NCBI RefSeq assembly: GCF_001540865.1
Contig: NC_033622.1
Coordinates: forward strand, 1,266,504 to 1,330,503
Direction of reading: 5' to 3'
DNA from: Ananas comosus
Taxonomy: Eukaryota; Streptophyta; Magnoliopsida; Poales; Bromeliaceae
Length of the DNA: 64,000 nucleotides
Shown one piece after another: positions 36,101 to 47,400 of this stretch. Within the stretch, counting starts at the first letter, position 1, and each line of letters opens with the position of its first letter. A model generated the notes under the pieces. That model was not told where the DNA came from, did not search any database, and saw only the letters and a list, made by a program, of their open reading frames with translations. Position numbers and translations under genes: made by a program.

Positions 36101-37422
36101 AACAGAGCGTAAAGTGCTGCAACCAAAAGAGCATAATAACAATTTAAAGCCATAATTTCTACTTGGTAGAAACATAGAGCACGGTTGAAGAACTTCAATA
36201 CATTATTAAAATTTGACAAGTTGTACTTTTTGTCAATATGTATGAATGACAGCAGAGCAGTAGATTAAAAAGATAACATGTACTGACGAATATATAGAAG
36301 AAAACACTGGTAATAAAAACAAGATTAAAGAAGGCACTTTTTCTGGTTCTAAAGATATCATGAACATTAGAAAATCCTATTTATCCATAGACCCTCTTTT
36401 AGCCAGCTGTATAAGCCCAAGGAAATAAGCGGCACATATTACTAGGGGAAAAAAGAAAAAATGATTAATCAGCTATTGCAATCATAAAAAGAAGAGCAAA
36501 GCCATCTAGGTTGATTAAAAAAACCCGATGTGGCCGCCATGTGAGTTTAATACATCTTTCAGCAATGCAGAACAAGAAGAGAAAAAAAAGGGGTGGAAAA
36601 TAGCCCCACACCAACGAACCATGTTCTCAGGATCCTGTTGAATTACCTTTCTCTCCGCCACTATTACTAAATAAGAGAAAAACAACATTAAACCTCACCA
36701 ATTGCTTTATGTTTCAACTCCCGCCTTGTTTTCTTTCATGGCCATGTACAATCATAAAAAGGATCATCCACTCGAACTTTATTGTAGCTAGGATACTGGC
36801 ATTCAAATTTGGCACAGCAAGCTTGTAAAGGTGGGGCTTCGAAATCATGTGCATCCATGTGGCTTGTCTCCTCCCTTTAGGGGCCCCTTCTCACTAATCA
36901 AATATTCGACTTCATATGAATTCATTTTCCTCTATTAGTCTTAGTATTTGATCCTTGTACATTATGAAGACTGTTTCATTACTCATTTAGCTTAACATCT
37001 TCATTTTTCTTCTCATTTCATACACCACACTTCACCTACTTCCCCACGCTTAACAGCGACTATACTACAATTCCATAAAATCCAACAAAAAATTTCAATG
37101 AGAGAGCATATATAGGATATTGAAACTTCAATATACCAGTTGGTTATCTAGTATCACACCTTACTGTTCCTCTCGCTAAGAATGCAAGACTCAGACTCGC
37201 TCAAGAAAGCTTTCCTGAAACACTTACTAATAGGACTCCATCGAAGTGGTGTTGCATCCGTAAACATGAGTTTTGTCAGGAGGAAAAGAGCCTTAAGCTC
37301 ATTTCCGACATCATTTTGGCCACTGCTAGAGGTGGAACAAAATGGAGCAAAGCCATCATAGAGGATCTTTACAACCAAGAAAGAAAGAAAAATCCTACAG
37401 AGTAGTTTTTTGAGGAAAGAAC
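33025..37422. other. Region between the two HLH genes
   Basis: 4.4 kb with no other gene that I can support. Holds a (GA)n tract at 33,065-33,095, a small foldback at 33,757-33,894, and long unremarkable AT-rich DNA. Frames at 33,435-33,734, 33,983-34,183 and 35,395-35,613 have no domain I know. Some of the DNA near 37,000-37,420, including tatatagg near 37,109, may be promoter and leader of the second HLH gene. Confidence 0.45.
33757..33894. mobile_element. Small foldback MITE
   Basis: atgctaagtttgcaacccaa and gagttgtaatcttac on the left are inverted on the right as gtaagattacaaccattc and ttgggttgtaaaattagcat. Total about 138 bp with a short non-paired centre. The RNA would form one long hairpin. 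Target duplication not resolved. Confidence 0.65.
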
Positions 37423-37728
37423 ATGAGGTCACCTCAACCATCCTCGAAATGGAGAATGATGAAAAGTAAGAAAATCTTGAGAAGTTTCCAGGTAAGATCA
37501 AAAGCAATGAAGAATGTGCATGAATATGAAGGTGCTTCAGGAGGTGTTCTTGACAAGGCTATGATAAAGAAGAAGATGCGTGTTCTAAGGCATCTAATAC
37601 CAGGAGCTACATTCTTGGATGACTTATGTCTGTTGGATCAAACCCTAGACTATGTTATCTCCCTTAGGGCTCAGGTCGATGTGATGCAGAAACTCATGAA
37701 AACCCTCAATGTTAGAAGATCCAAGTAA
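37423..37728 (+). CDS. Small atypical HLH protein, UPBEAT1/IBH1-like (second)
   Basis: An intronless 101-residue frame. The N-terminal 40 residues are basic and Ser-rich (SSKWRMMKSKKILRSFQVR). Helix 1 is about 45-60 (KAMIKKKMRVLRHLIPG), loop ATFLDD, helix 2 about 67-95 (LLDQTLDYVISLRAQVDVMQKLMKTL). It lacks the Glu of a DNA-binding basic region. It resembles the HLH protein encoded 4.4 kb upstream on the same strand in layout, but the two are well diverged, so an old tandem pair is only an inference. The opposite-strand frame over the same place is a shadow. Confidence 0.78.
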   Translation: MRSPQPSSKWRMMKSKKILRSFQVRSKAMKNVHEYEGASGGVLDKAMIKKKMRVLRHLIPGATFLDDLCLLDQTLDYVISLRAQVDVMQKLMKTLNVRRSK

Positions 37729-40700
37729 GCCGGTCTATCCCATAAAGTAGTTTTCCCCAATGCAATAGGCCATGTAGAGATTTAGTCTCTACCATAAAGC
37801 ATGATATAAACTTACTATTTCTCGTATAATAAGAGTATCGCTGGTTTTGTGCATAAGTTGTTGCCAAGCCCCACTTAGGGATGTTATGCAAGACCAGGCA
37901 AATAATAGCTCATTGTCCGATATGGTTTTGAAAGTTGAATTTCGTATTTTGAAGGAAATAATGTGCCATGAGATCAATACTAATTTACTCAAAAGGGAAA
38001 AGTTCTTAGATGACAAATATTTTCTCCTGGGGCATTTTCTCTTGAGAGATCTGTTGCACCTTATCTATATGCCCTAATGAAGGGATATATTCCACCTAAA
38101 CTATTTGCACCTTAGCTATTTAAACAGCCATATAACTATCACATAGTGCAACTACATTTTCACACAACTTTTTTGATCCCAGAACCTAAATCAGTTAAAG
38201 GACTCCTCATGCATAGTTTCGCTTAACTAGTACTTATCTCAATATCGAAAGGAGGACAAAATGTAGTTTGGCTCAAGGCAAAACTTGGACAGCATCGAAA
38301 GAGATGGGAGGCACTATTTGAGTACAGCTACTGCACTAGCAACCAGAACACTTGCATTATGCAAGCAGAGCATGATCAGATTTACAGGTTGTAAATGAAA
38401 GTACAATAAGGCCTTGCCTTTGATCAGGTTGATGCATCAGATTGTATGGATTTACATCCTAGGGTTTAGAGATGAGAAGTTATCTTTAGAGTACACTCAT
38501 AATATAAAAGAGACAAAGATGGTACCACCAAACATAATTAATCTGAAGACATTACACAACCCAACTATCTTGGCTGATTTTCTTTTAGACCCAGAAGATC
38601 ATTCAGAGGGGACCATGCATCAGACTAGGGTAAAAAATTACCAGCCAATGAGTTGAAATAAAATTGGGACAGGTCTAACTCATGTCCATAGTTCAATTCA
38701 TATATATTTCTATCCATGTCTTCATGTTCAGTTGATTAAAACATTAGAAATGCATACAAAAGAGATCTATCCTATAAGGTGAAGGCCATCTAAACTAAGG
38801 TAAAAACTAGAAGAGTATCATTACGATTTACTACCTCTTATATATTGATAAACAAATTTTGCTAAGAAGGATGTTGAATCTATTAACACCACAATCAAGA
38901 TCACACAACAGTTTCCATCTATTTTCAACACCACAAATGTAAGCGCAGCCCCTCCAACCAAAAAAAAAAGCTAATGGAGACAAAACCCACAATTAAGTCA
39001 ACAAAACACGGAATAAAGATTGCTATTTTAGAGACAAGTGAACAAGCCAAAAAACATTACTAAAAGGTACCGCATACTACTAGTAAGAAACAGCAGCAAC
39101 ATGAAAGAAAACACTAAAATAGAATTACATACTCCAGATTACAACACAACTATACACATCATGCCATATTAGTACCTGCAGCAGGAAAAAAGAAATCACT
39201 TCACCAACAGCCTTTGTAACTATGAGCCGCAGGAACCCCTTTCTCTGTTTCATTATAAGCATCAGTGTTAGGATTTTGAAACAAGTTGACGAAATTCAAA
39301 AGAAACTAAAATCACATAATTATGCAAATAGCATAGATATATTAGAAGATGTGCATTACATAAACTTAAGCTACCGCTAACTCGACAAAACTGATTTTTA
39401 CAAAATGCTCAAAATCATACCACACGCACTTCAGGGTCCACAAATAGAAATTAAGCAAGACATAACACTTTTATACTTTAATACATAATACAACATTCGA
39501 TATTTAAACCACTCAATTACTACTACTAGGAGAAACTGGAATGGACACCACACTAAATACTTTGGGACAGAACCAATTGTACTATATCAAATTGTAGCAG
39601 ACAATTATGTGAAACTGCAAAGAGCCATTGGTAAATGGGCAGGTACAGTTAATGACTAATGGATTGTACAGTGACACAATTGATCACTATCTTGCAACAA
39701 ATATTAGATGCACGCCGTATTTAAATTGAAACTATCTAGTGCATGTTCTGCATCTATAAACTATTTGTCAAAATAATTTTTCCAAATTCTCAGCAGTCTC
39801 AAGCAGTCAAGCCATACTAGTAAAACGACAAAAAGTGATGAGAAAACTCTCAAGAATTACACAAAATATGACTAAATTCTCATCAGCCTAATGCAGTCGA
39901 GCTATTCTAGTAAAATGACGAAAAATGATAAGAGAACTTCTAAAAATTATACATAAAAAGACAAGCATTGAGGGTTGAGAAAAAAGTGGACTCCCACTCT
40001 CAACATCAGTACTAAGCTCTTTGCAATAAGCCAAACATGACAGAGCCGCTGAAAGGAAAAGGCCAGTTTGGAAATGGCATTATTAGGTATAAATGTCAAA
40101 GCCATATTTCATTTGATAACAATGAAAACAGTCCTACCAAAGACAGAAAATCTGCATGACAATAAATAGTGAAAAGATTAAACCTTGATTGTACTATGTG
40201 AAAATAAAGTAGCACGTGAAGAAATCACAAACAGCAAAGCAGAGCCAACATTCAGCAATCAACTTGCATCTCTTCGCGCCATCAATAATGACACTATCAG
40301 ATATCTTACATAGGAAATCTAACTAAAGCTTTAGGCCTTGAGTACTATAATTGGATCACAACTGGTCTATTAACAGAAGAAGAAATATAGCGTAGTTGCA
40401 TTTGCATCTTATCAGGTCCATTCTGAAAGTCCCGAGACCCAACCTTTATCCATGATTCAGCAACTAAATACAATTTCCACAAAAACCATGTTTCTAAGCT
40501 CCCAATCTATAGGCAATATTCAAAAAGTGATTTTGTTTCCCACCATAAGATACTCACATAAGAAATAAATAATATCGCTTGCCACTAGCATCTATAGCTT
40601 AATGCGATGGGAAAGCCTATTTAGTGTTTACATGAGATCCTAGAACAAATTAACTTTAAGTAGAAGCTGCAAACATGCACATATACATTTTATTAGCAGA

Positions 40701-42199
40701 AAGTTTCAAGAAAAATAAATCTCTTACAAAAGTTTTGTCTCACCTCCTTGCTCAAGTCAACTTATATAAAAGTTACATATTGTCTATATTCGCTTATTTT
40801 TTCATCTCTCGTTCTTTCTTATTCAGACCAAGAATCCCCCATTTTATATAAAACTGCTCTTTCCTATTGTGTGTATAGTTGCAAACATATCAAAGGTTTG
40901 CAAGTAGAGTACATTAGTCAAACTTAAGTCCTCTTAGGATCGCAGAACTCCCTCTTACAAAGTTTCAATAGCTCAACAAAGGTAGATAGAGATTCAATTC
41001 AAAAGTAATGTACTCCGTCTACTATGCGATAATTGATGCAAATTTGGAAGAGAGGAATGGTGTGGATGATTTTCCTCCACCAGTTTGGCATTCACACAAA
41101 ATAATTCATCTTTGCATCAACTGCAAGGTTCTCTCTAGTTGCTGCTTACTAGTTCACCATTTTCCATTCTCAGAAGTCTCTTCTTCAAAACCTGAATAAT
41201 CAATACTCTTTAAAATCCTCTGATCCTTATATTAAATCCAAGTAATCCGATTCTCTAATAAATGGATGTTCACCTTCAACAGATCAAGAATTGGGAAACA
41301 GAGAGCACTTATGAGGGGGAAAAGAGGAGGGAAAAAAGATGATATTGGACAATTATACTAATTCAAGAACCTAAAATCCATAACCAATTTTTAGCGCTCT
41401 AAACATGTCCTGAGTCCCTGTATTTTCATTATACTAGAAAACTTTCCCCTTTCAAAATCTAGTTTGCCACATAGAGATTGATACAATAATAGAAGCAGAA
41501 GGGACCTTTTTTTTTTTAAGGCAACATTAGAACAAGTTTTCAACATGAAGAATGCACTGTACACGAGCATCGCCCAGAAGTTAAAATTACTGCAGCAACC
41601 TTCTCCATTCAGTCAGCTGATTGGCATGAATATTAACAGCATTTTTTTTCCCTTCAAATAATATTGTGAACAAATTTTGACTCCTCTCCATTGATGAAAT
41701 GCCCTAGTGTCTATGCTATCTCAACAATACCAGAATAACCAGATGAGGCCAACTCAGTCAACACGTCAAACTGAGACAACTCCAGAGACAGTTTGATTAG
41801 GTAGATGTCTTTCAAAGCTGTAGTTATAATAGTCGACTTAATTTCTTTAATTAGTAATTCTTCAAAGTGTCTTTACCTCTAATTGCACCGCACTACAATG
41901 GCAAACAATTGTAATGAGATTGGGGAGTGCCCTAAAAATGACAAACAATTGTAATGAGATTGGGGAGTGCCCTAAACCTATTGCACTTATAACTCAAAGG
42001 CTTCAAATTGTCTCCTTTAAATTTCGCAATCATAGAAGCTACCGAAATGCCATGTATTGCTTCATTTGAAGAATACAACAACTCAAACTCGACCAAATGC
42101 TCCCTATTTGCAATACATACAATGGAAAAAAGGAAATAGCATTCTTCTTTTCTTACCTTCATGAAAATAATTTTTTTAAAAAAAAAAGAAGTGAGGGAA
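37729..42199. other. Long stretch without a recognised coding exon
   Basis: 4.5 kb of moderately AT-rich DNA. Frames such as 37,847-38,077 and 38,414-38,656 have no known domain. It may be the intron(s) and 3' part of the leftward gene whose first exon lies at 42.4-42.6 kb, but I could not find convincing later exons. A 39-bp perfect tandem duplication lies at 41,899-41,977. Confidence 0.4.
41899..41977. repeat. 39-bp tandem duplication
   Basis: Two adjacent copies of a unit containing caaacaattgtaatgagatt and ggggagtgccctaaa, nearly identical. Recent in origin, with no obvious function. Confidence 0.85.
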
Positions 42200-42390
42200 A
42201 CAATCTTTTTCAGTGGACACCAACAATTACAACGATTCGCCCACAATACCATGCCAAGAATCCATCTTTTTCAGTGGAAAACAACAATTGCACTGCGATT
42301 CCCCCAAACTACCATATAAAGAATCCATCTTTTTCAGTAGATAACGACAATTGTAGCAATTCCCCCACAATAACGACAATTCCCCTAACT
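42200..42390. repeat. Minisatellite, ~62-bp units, about three copies
   Basis: The unit starts aatccatctttttcagtgga, continues with acaacaattgca and cgattcccccaaactaccat, and repeats at about 42,203, 42,259 and 42,323, with a partial fourth unit to 42,390. It lies just downstream, in the sense of transcription, of the first exon at 42.4-42.6 kb, so probably in its first intron. Confidence 0.7.
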
Positions 42391-42410
42391 AAAAAAACGA
42401 TGTAAAAGGA

Positions 42411-42626
42411 TCACAATTCGCAGTGAGTACACAAACCTGAGGAAGGAGACGAACCCTTCGGCGGCGGCATCGTCGGAGGGTCGATGAGGGGCGCGTACAT
42501 GTACGAATCGGAGACGAGGTACTCGGCGACGGCTCTCGCGATCCCCGCACCCTTACACCGCCGCTTCGTCACTGGTTTCCTCCGCACTCCGAACGCTCTT
42601 CCTCCTCTTCCTCCTCCCTTCTCCAT
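42411..42626 (-). CDS. GC-rich first exon of an unidentified gene
   Basis: The frame starts MEKGGGRGGRAFGVRRKPVT and continues KRRCKGAGIARAVAEYLVSD, SYMYAPLIDPPTMPPPKG. It looks like a real N-terminus: basic and Gly-rich, then a conserved-looking AEYLVSDSYMYAPLI block. A donor (tcag/gtttgt) after position 42,437 would end a 190-nt coding exon in phase 1; otherwise the frame stops as a 71-residue protein. The leader has a GA tract and two telo-boxes, common in genes for translation or growth. I do not recognise the family and could not find downstream exons. Confidence 0.55.
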   Translation of the reverse strand: MEKGGGRGGRAFGVRRKPVTKRRCKGAGIARAVAEYLVSDSYMYAPLIDPPTMPPPKGSSPSSGLCTHCEL

Positions 42627-42661
42627 CTCCTCTCTCTCTCTCTCCCTAATCGCCTCTTCCG

Positions 42662-42692
42662 AAACCCTAGTTTCCGATTTGTGAAACCCTAA
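42662..42692 (-). promoter_or_regulatory. Two telo-boxes in the leader of the 42.6-kb exon
   Basis: aaaccctag at 42,662-42,670 and aaaccctaa at 42,684-42,692 (ttagggttt on the transcribed strand) lie 36-66 bp before the ATG. Telo-boxes near the start are typical of plant genes for ribosome biogenesis and cell growth. Seen directly; the function is inferred. Confidence 0.6.
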
Positions 42693-42973
42693 TTCGTAGG
42701 AGGAGGAGACGGAGACGTGTCGCCGCGTGAGGGGAGAGGAGGGGGACGCGTGGGAGAGGGAAAGTAAGAGGGGAGTGGGGGTAGTTTAGTCATTTTGCAA
42801 GAAACTGAGGCGGTTTAGAGTCATTTCCCGCGCATTTGTTATTGGGCCACATGGCAAGAACTTAGTAGGCCGCTTATATTGGGCTTTAGTGGACCCAAGT
42901 CAGAAGACGTCTCTTCTAGAGCCCACTTACTATTGGGCCACTTTGGGCCCAAATAACCTACTAACCTTTTTCC

Positions 42974-42976
<3 letters not shown>

Positions 42977-43012
<36 letters not shown>
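42977..43012. repeat. (AAT)n microsatellite
   Basis: Twelve uninterrupted AAT units. Confidence 0.9.
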
Positions 43013-43950
43013 CAAGTGTCTCCTCTATAATTAGTGTTATGAACAATGCTTCTTCCACCAGCCCAATTATTATTTGTATCCGCATTCGCATCAGTAACTG
43101 TTTAATATTCGCAAAAAATTGTATTCAGAAGAGAATGGATGGTAAAAATCACTATTCGACTCGTATCTGATCCGTTTTAACTCTTTAAAAGTGAGTTTCT
43201 CGTCAGCTTAATCTAATCGGTTTTCTTTTAACTAGCTTCCTGTTAATCATGGTTCTCGAAATCGACGAGTTTTTTTGGTTTTTCAAGAGAATTTCCATGT
43301 ATTCAATTCTCGATCATACTTTTCATTTACATTTGCACGTAATGCTTAAGCTTAAGTTAGATACCACAAGGACCGGTATGCCGTACAATGAAAATCTTAC
43401 TACATTTCTTTTCTTTTTAGAACCAAAGCATTGCGTGATCTTTCATGCATATTTGTTGAAAAATAAATATGATTATGAAGATGCTACAAGCACCTCAACC
43501 ATCAAAACAAATATATTACTTCTGTCCTAAAAAAAGAGCAGAACATAAGTCAAAATGCTAGATAAGTGAATCTTACGCTTTAAACTCAAAAGTATGAGAA
43601 AGACGCGTAAACAAACTTTTACTTACGTTTTCATATATTTATTGTAATCAGAATCTTAGTTGGAGAAAACTGATGTGGAATGAGTTCACTTATTTTCTAA
43701 AACACAATATGATGTAAAATAATGTGTATTTTAATTCTTCAATTCTTCAGCTAGCCTGAAAAGGAGGGAAAATTATATCGAAAGTCATAAAATTGAGTCC
43801 TGCACGCGTCTTAGAGAGTTAGATACTCATTGAAAATAACAACTTTTCGACAGAGAAATGGTTATTGGTGTTTTAAATACTGCAATATATATATAAAAGA
43901 GTATAACAAAAGATCAGCTATACGCAATATTCATATATACATAGTGTTTG
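43013..43950. other. Intergenic DNA without a recognised gene
   Basis: The frame at 43,249-43,530 has no known domain. Nothing else is visible up to the LTR at 43,976. Confidence 0.45.
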
Positions 43951-43975
43951 AAGCATGATTTGCTCTGATACCGCT

Positions 43976-44285
43976 TGTTGGAACCGTATAAATACCGATT
44001 ATATAATCCAAGATCTAAAATAGAACAAAATAATATGAAAAAAAGATATTGGAGAAGGAAGAAGATAACTAAACTAATACTTCAATAATAAAAGGCAATT
44101 AATTACAATATGTGTAACACCTATGCAGCCATATCTATTGTGGCTTATTCATCTAATTAACTTATGCCTAACAGATGATAAATTCAATTTTACTTTGGAT
44201 AACTACAAATCTTACCCATAATCAAATAAAGATTTAAACTTATCTGTAACTATATTTTAATTAAGTATGGATTATTATTCCAACA
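43976..44285 (-). mobile_element. Solo 5' LTR with primer-binding site
   Basis: A 310-bp block begins tgttggaa and ends ttccaaca, the inverted TG...CA ends of an LTR. On the minus strand it is followed by agcggtatcagagcaaatc, a Met-tRNA primer-binding site with one change, at 43,960-43,975. So this is a 5' LTR read leftward, with its interior and 3' LTR lost. It lies about 200 bp past the CER3 stop codon, where it could supply or disturb a polyadenylation site. Confidence 0.75.
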
Positions 44286-44494
44286 TATAGTATAGAAACA
44301 ATGATACCGTTACATCACGAGAGACAAAGAAAAACAAGGTTCACGAAATTTAAAACTAAAATAAAATAAAATAAAAGTTTGTGCACGTGTTTAAGTGGGG
44401 AGTATAATTTAGCAACGACGTTGTTGCCTGATTACAGTAATAACAAAAATAAAAATTATAATTATAATTATAATAATAATAATTAGATGACGTA

Positions 44495-47400
44495 TCAAAC
44501 GGGTTTGAGCCCGTGCTTCAACGCGGCGCGCCACACGAGGTCGATCCGGTCCACGTCGATGGGGCCCACCTCGTGGTGGGCCCAACCTTCGAGCAAGTGC
44601 ACCACCCCTCCCGCGTGACACGCGTGCACCACCCCACGATCCAACGTGTACTGTTTCACACGCATTTTTTTAATTAATTAATTGAAATTTAAAACGAGTA
44701 ACAAAAATTTCCTTGCAAAAAAATAATCCCTCAAAAAAAAAAAAAGTAACACAAATAGAAACCGAAATTGGAAATAAAATAGAAATGATACGTCCTTTTC
44801 TTATGTTTTTAAATATTAATCTTATATGATTTGATACATGAAGTGTTATTTAAATATTAATCTTAAATAGAAATCGAAATTTGAAAATTTTACTCTCAAT
44901 TGCAAAGTAAAGTTATTTAAAAGACGGAAAAAGTATGGTGGATCAGACTTGTTCAAACATATTTACTTAGATAATATTTCTGCAGAAACTTCAAATTTAA
45001 GCAAATGGGTCTAAAGAGGGGGATTGTATGTTACCTCGCACACTCCGAGCCCTTGTACATCATCGGGCAACTTCATCGCAGCCAATTTCCCGTAGGTGCA
45101 GTCCCGTCGGAAGCCGATGATCGGCGGGACCACAAATTGGTGGAAGTGAGTGCCCGGAGGAGCCCACCGTTGCTCTCGCAGCGATAGCCATTTGCCGACG
45201 ATCCATGTCTAAAGGATGAATACGCATCATCGTCGTATCAAAGGGACGGTAATGAATCATATATACATAGACTTCACAAACATATGAGCAGTTTAACGAT
45301 AAGTAATATTATTGGCAGACAAATTTATGGAATTTGGTCATCATTTACTGGCTAAATTTGATCAAATTGAATGAATCTAATCTGTCGTTAGTTTAAATGG
45401 CTTTATAATATTACCTCTCCCGACTGGCGTGCGGATGTACCCTACAAAAAGGGAAAAATAGAAATAGAAAATGAAATTGTACCTTACAATTTTGCGCGGC
45501 TCGGTACTTAGTGACCTGAACAAGATAGTGTTGGAACTCCTGGGGAGCTTCCTTCTGTATCATTTGAAACCTTTCCGTCGACAGCGTCAACATCTACATA
45601 TGCAAACCAATTTCAACACCGAAACCATAGATTTTGATCATCTTTGAATTAAACTCGACTAAAATGTATTGAAGAGAATTGATAATCTCATTCATGGAAC
45701 ACAATTCTTCCTGCAATCTTCGATACCTTCGAATTAGTAATTTTATGTCATCTCCTAGTACATTCGATCTTATCTAATTCAATCCTAAGTACCAAATGTT
45801 TCAATATATCTTGCTTACCAAGACTCGAATTCTTTTGCGGCACAAATAGAGTGCGATAGCTCTCCCTAGTTTAGAAGTTGCGCCTGTCAGGAAGACCTCT
45901 TTTGTATCTTTTGGGATATCGTTGAGTATTACAGCTGCCGTTAAGGTGTTACCATGAACCACACGAACTTTGAGATTCGGGTGTTTGTTCACAAATAGCG
46001 CCCCTCCGCCATTGAGTGCTTCGTTCTGCATAATAGATCAAATAAATTTAAAAAAAAAAATAGACAGTAAAACAAAATATCAAAAAATGTTTGGTAGTGG
46101 TTTCAGAAATAGCCATAATGCAAAAAATGGTTGTTCACAAATAGCCATAATGCAAAAAACATCAAAAAATGTTTGTTCACAAATAGCGCCGCTCTTCTTT
46201 TTTTTTGTTTCCTTTCAATTGTGCTTGAGACTCTTCTCCTCTACTGAATTATACTTCTAATAAGCATATGTTATTCCATTCTAAATATTTTATCACATTT
46301 CTCTTCTACATACCGTATACTACGACTTCTTAAAAAAGTCAAAGATATACCTAAATAAAATATTCATGCATTCAGACAGTACCCTAATTTTTTCTCCTCC
46401 ACCTCAGACGAAATTATAAAAGGTTCGAAGTAAAAATAAAAAATGGAACATTGAAGGGAAAACAATTAAACAAACCTTGTTTAGTGCAGCAAGGCTGAGG
46501 ACCTTAACACCCATCTTGTCAGCCCTCAGGATGGCCAACTCAATTTGGTCATTGATGCCATCTTTAGCAAATGGTAAGAAGTACTACAAAAAGAATCAAA
46601 CCAATCCTTCATCAGTTAATCCTCCTATAGTTTTGGACTTTTTTATTTTACTATCCTATAGTTTAAAGTATACTAATTTAGTACCCCGTGGTTTCATTTT
46701 TTTTCTTTTGATTATTTCATTCGCTAATTTTTTTCGTTAAACCAATGACGAAGTTAAAATCAAAAAGTACTAAAGTGAATATTCGATAAACCTAGGTATG
46801 ATATCTGAAACTTTTTGTATATAATTTAACGAAATGTTAACGGAGGAACTGACGGAAAAAGAATAAAATAAAATCACAGAGTACTAAATTGATACACTTT
46901 AAACCACAGGATACTAAAGTACGAAACCACAAGATTGGCATACAAAGTTTTTCCTTAAAATATGTAGTAACCCACCCTCTCAACAATTGTGCATTTTGGA
47001 TTAGACCCCTTAACTTAATTTTTTTAAAAAGAAAAACAAAATTTTGGTTCAACCTTATTGTTAAGTAATATATGTAACTTTTGATTTGAAAATATTTTGG
47101 TTTAACCTGGAATCCGTAACGGGGAACCGCCCAAATTTGGTGGACGGCGCCTCGAAGGGTGTAGAAGGAGATGAGGAAGGTCTTGGACCAGGCCCACATC
47201 ATGAGCATGACCACGAACGCGATCGGCCACATCGGCACCATGAAGGGCCGGAACCTGTACGGCATCGCGCAGAGCGAGCGGTACAGGAATGGCACGTGCA
47301 TCGACTGCCCTACGTCCACCACGTGTCCCAGGAACACGAAGTCCGGAGCTCCATCGTTCTTCCCTGCACAGTCACAAGATAATAATCTGGCTAGAGCGTA

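Noticed and set aside
41932..42252. Frame of 106 codons on the minus strand
   Set aside because: It crosses a recent tandem duplication and has no domain; no splice sites connect it in phase with the 42.6-kb exon.
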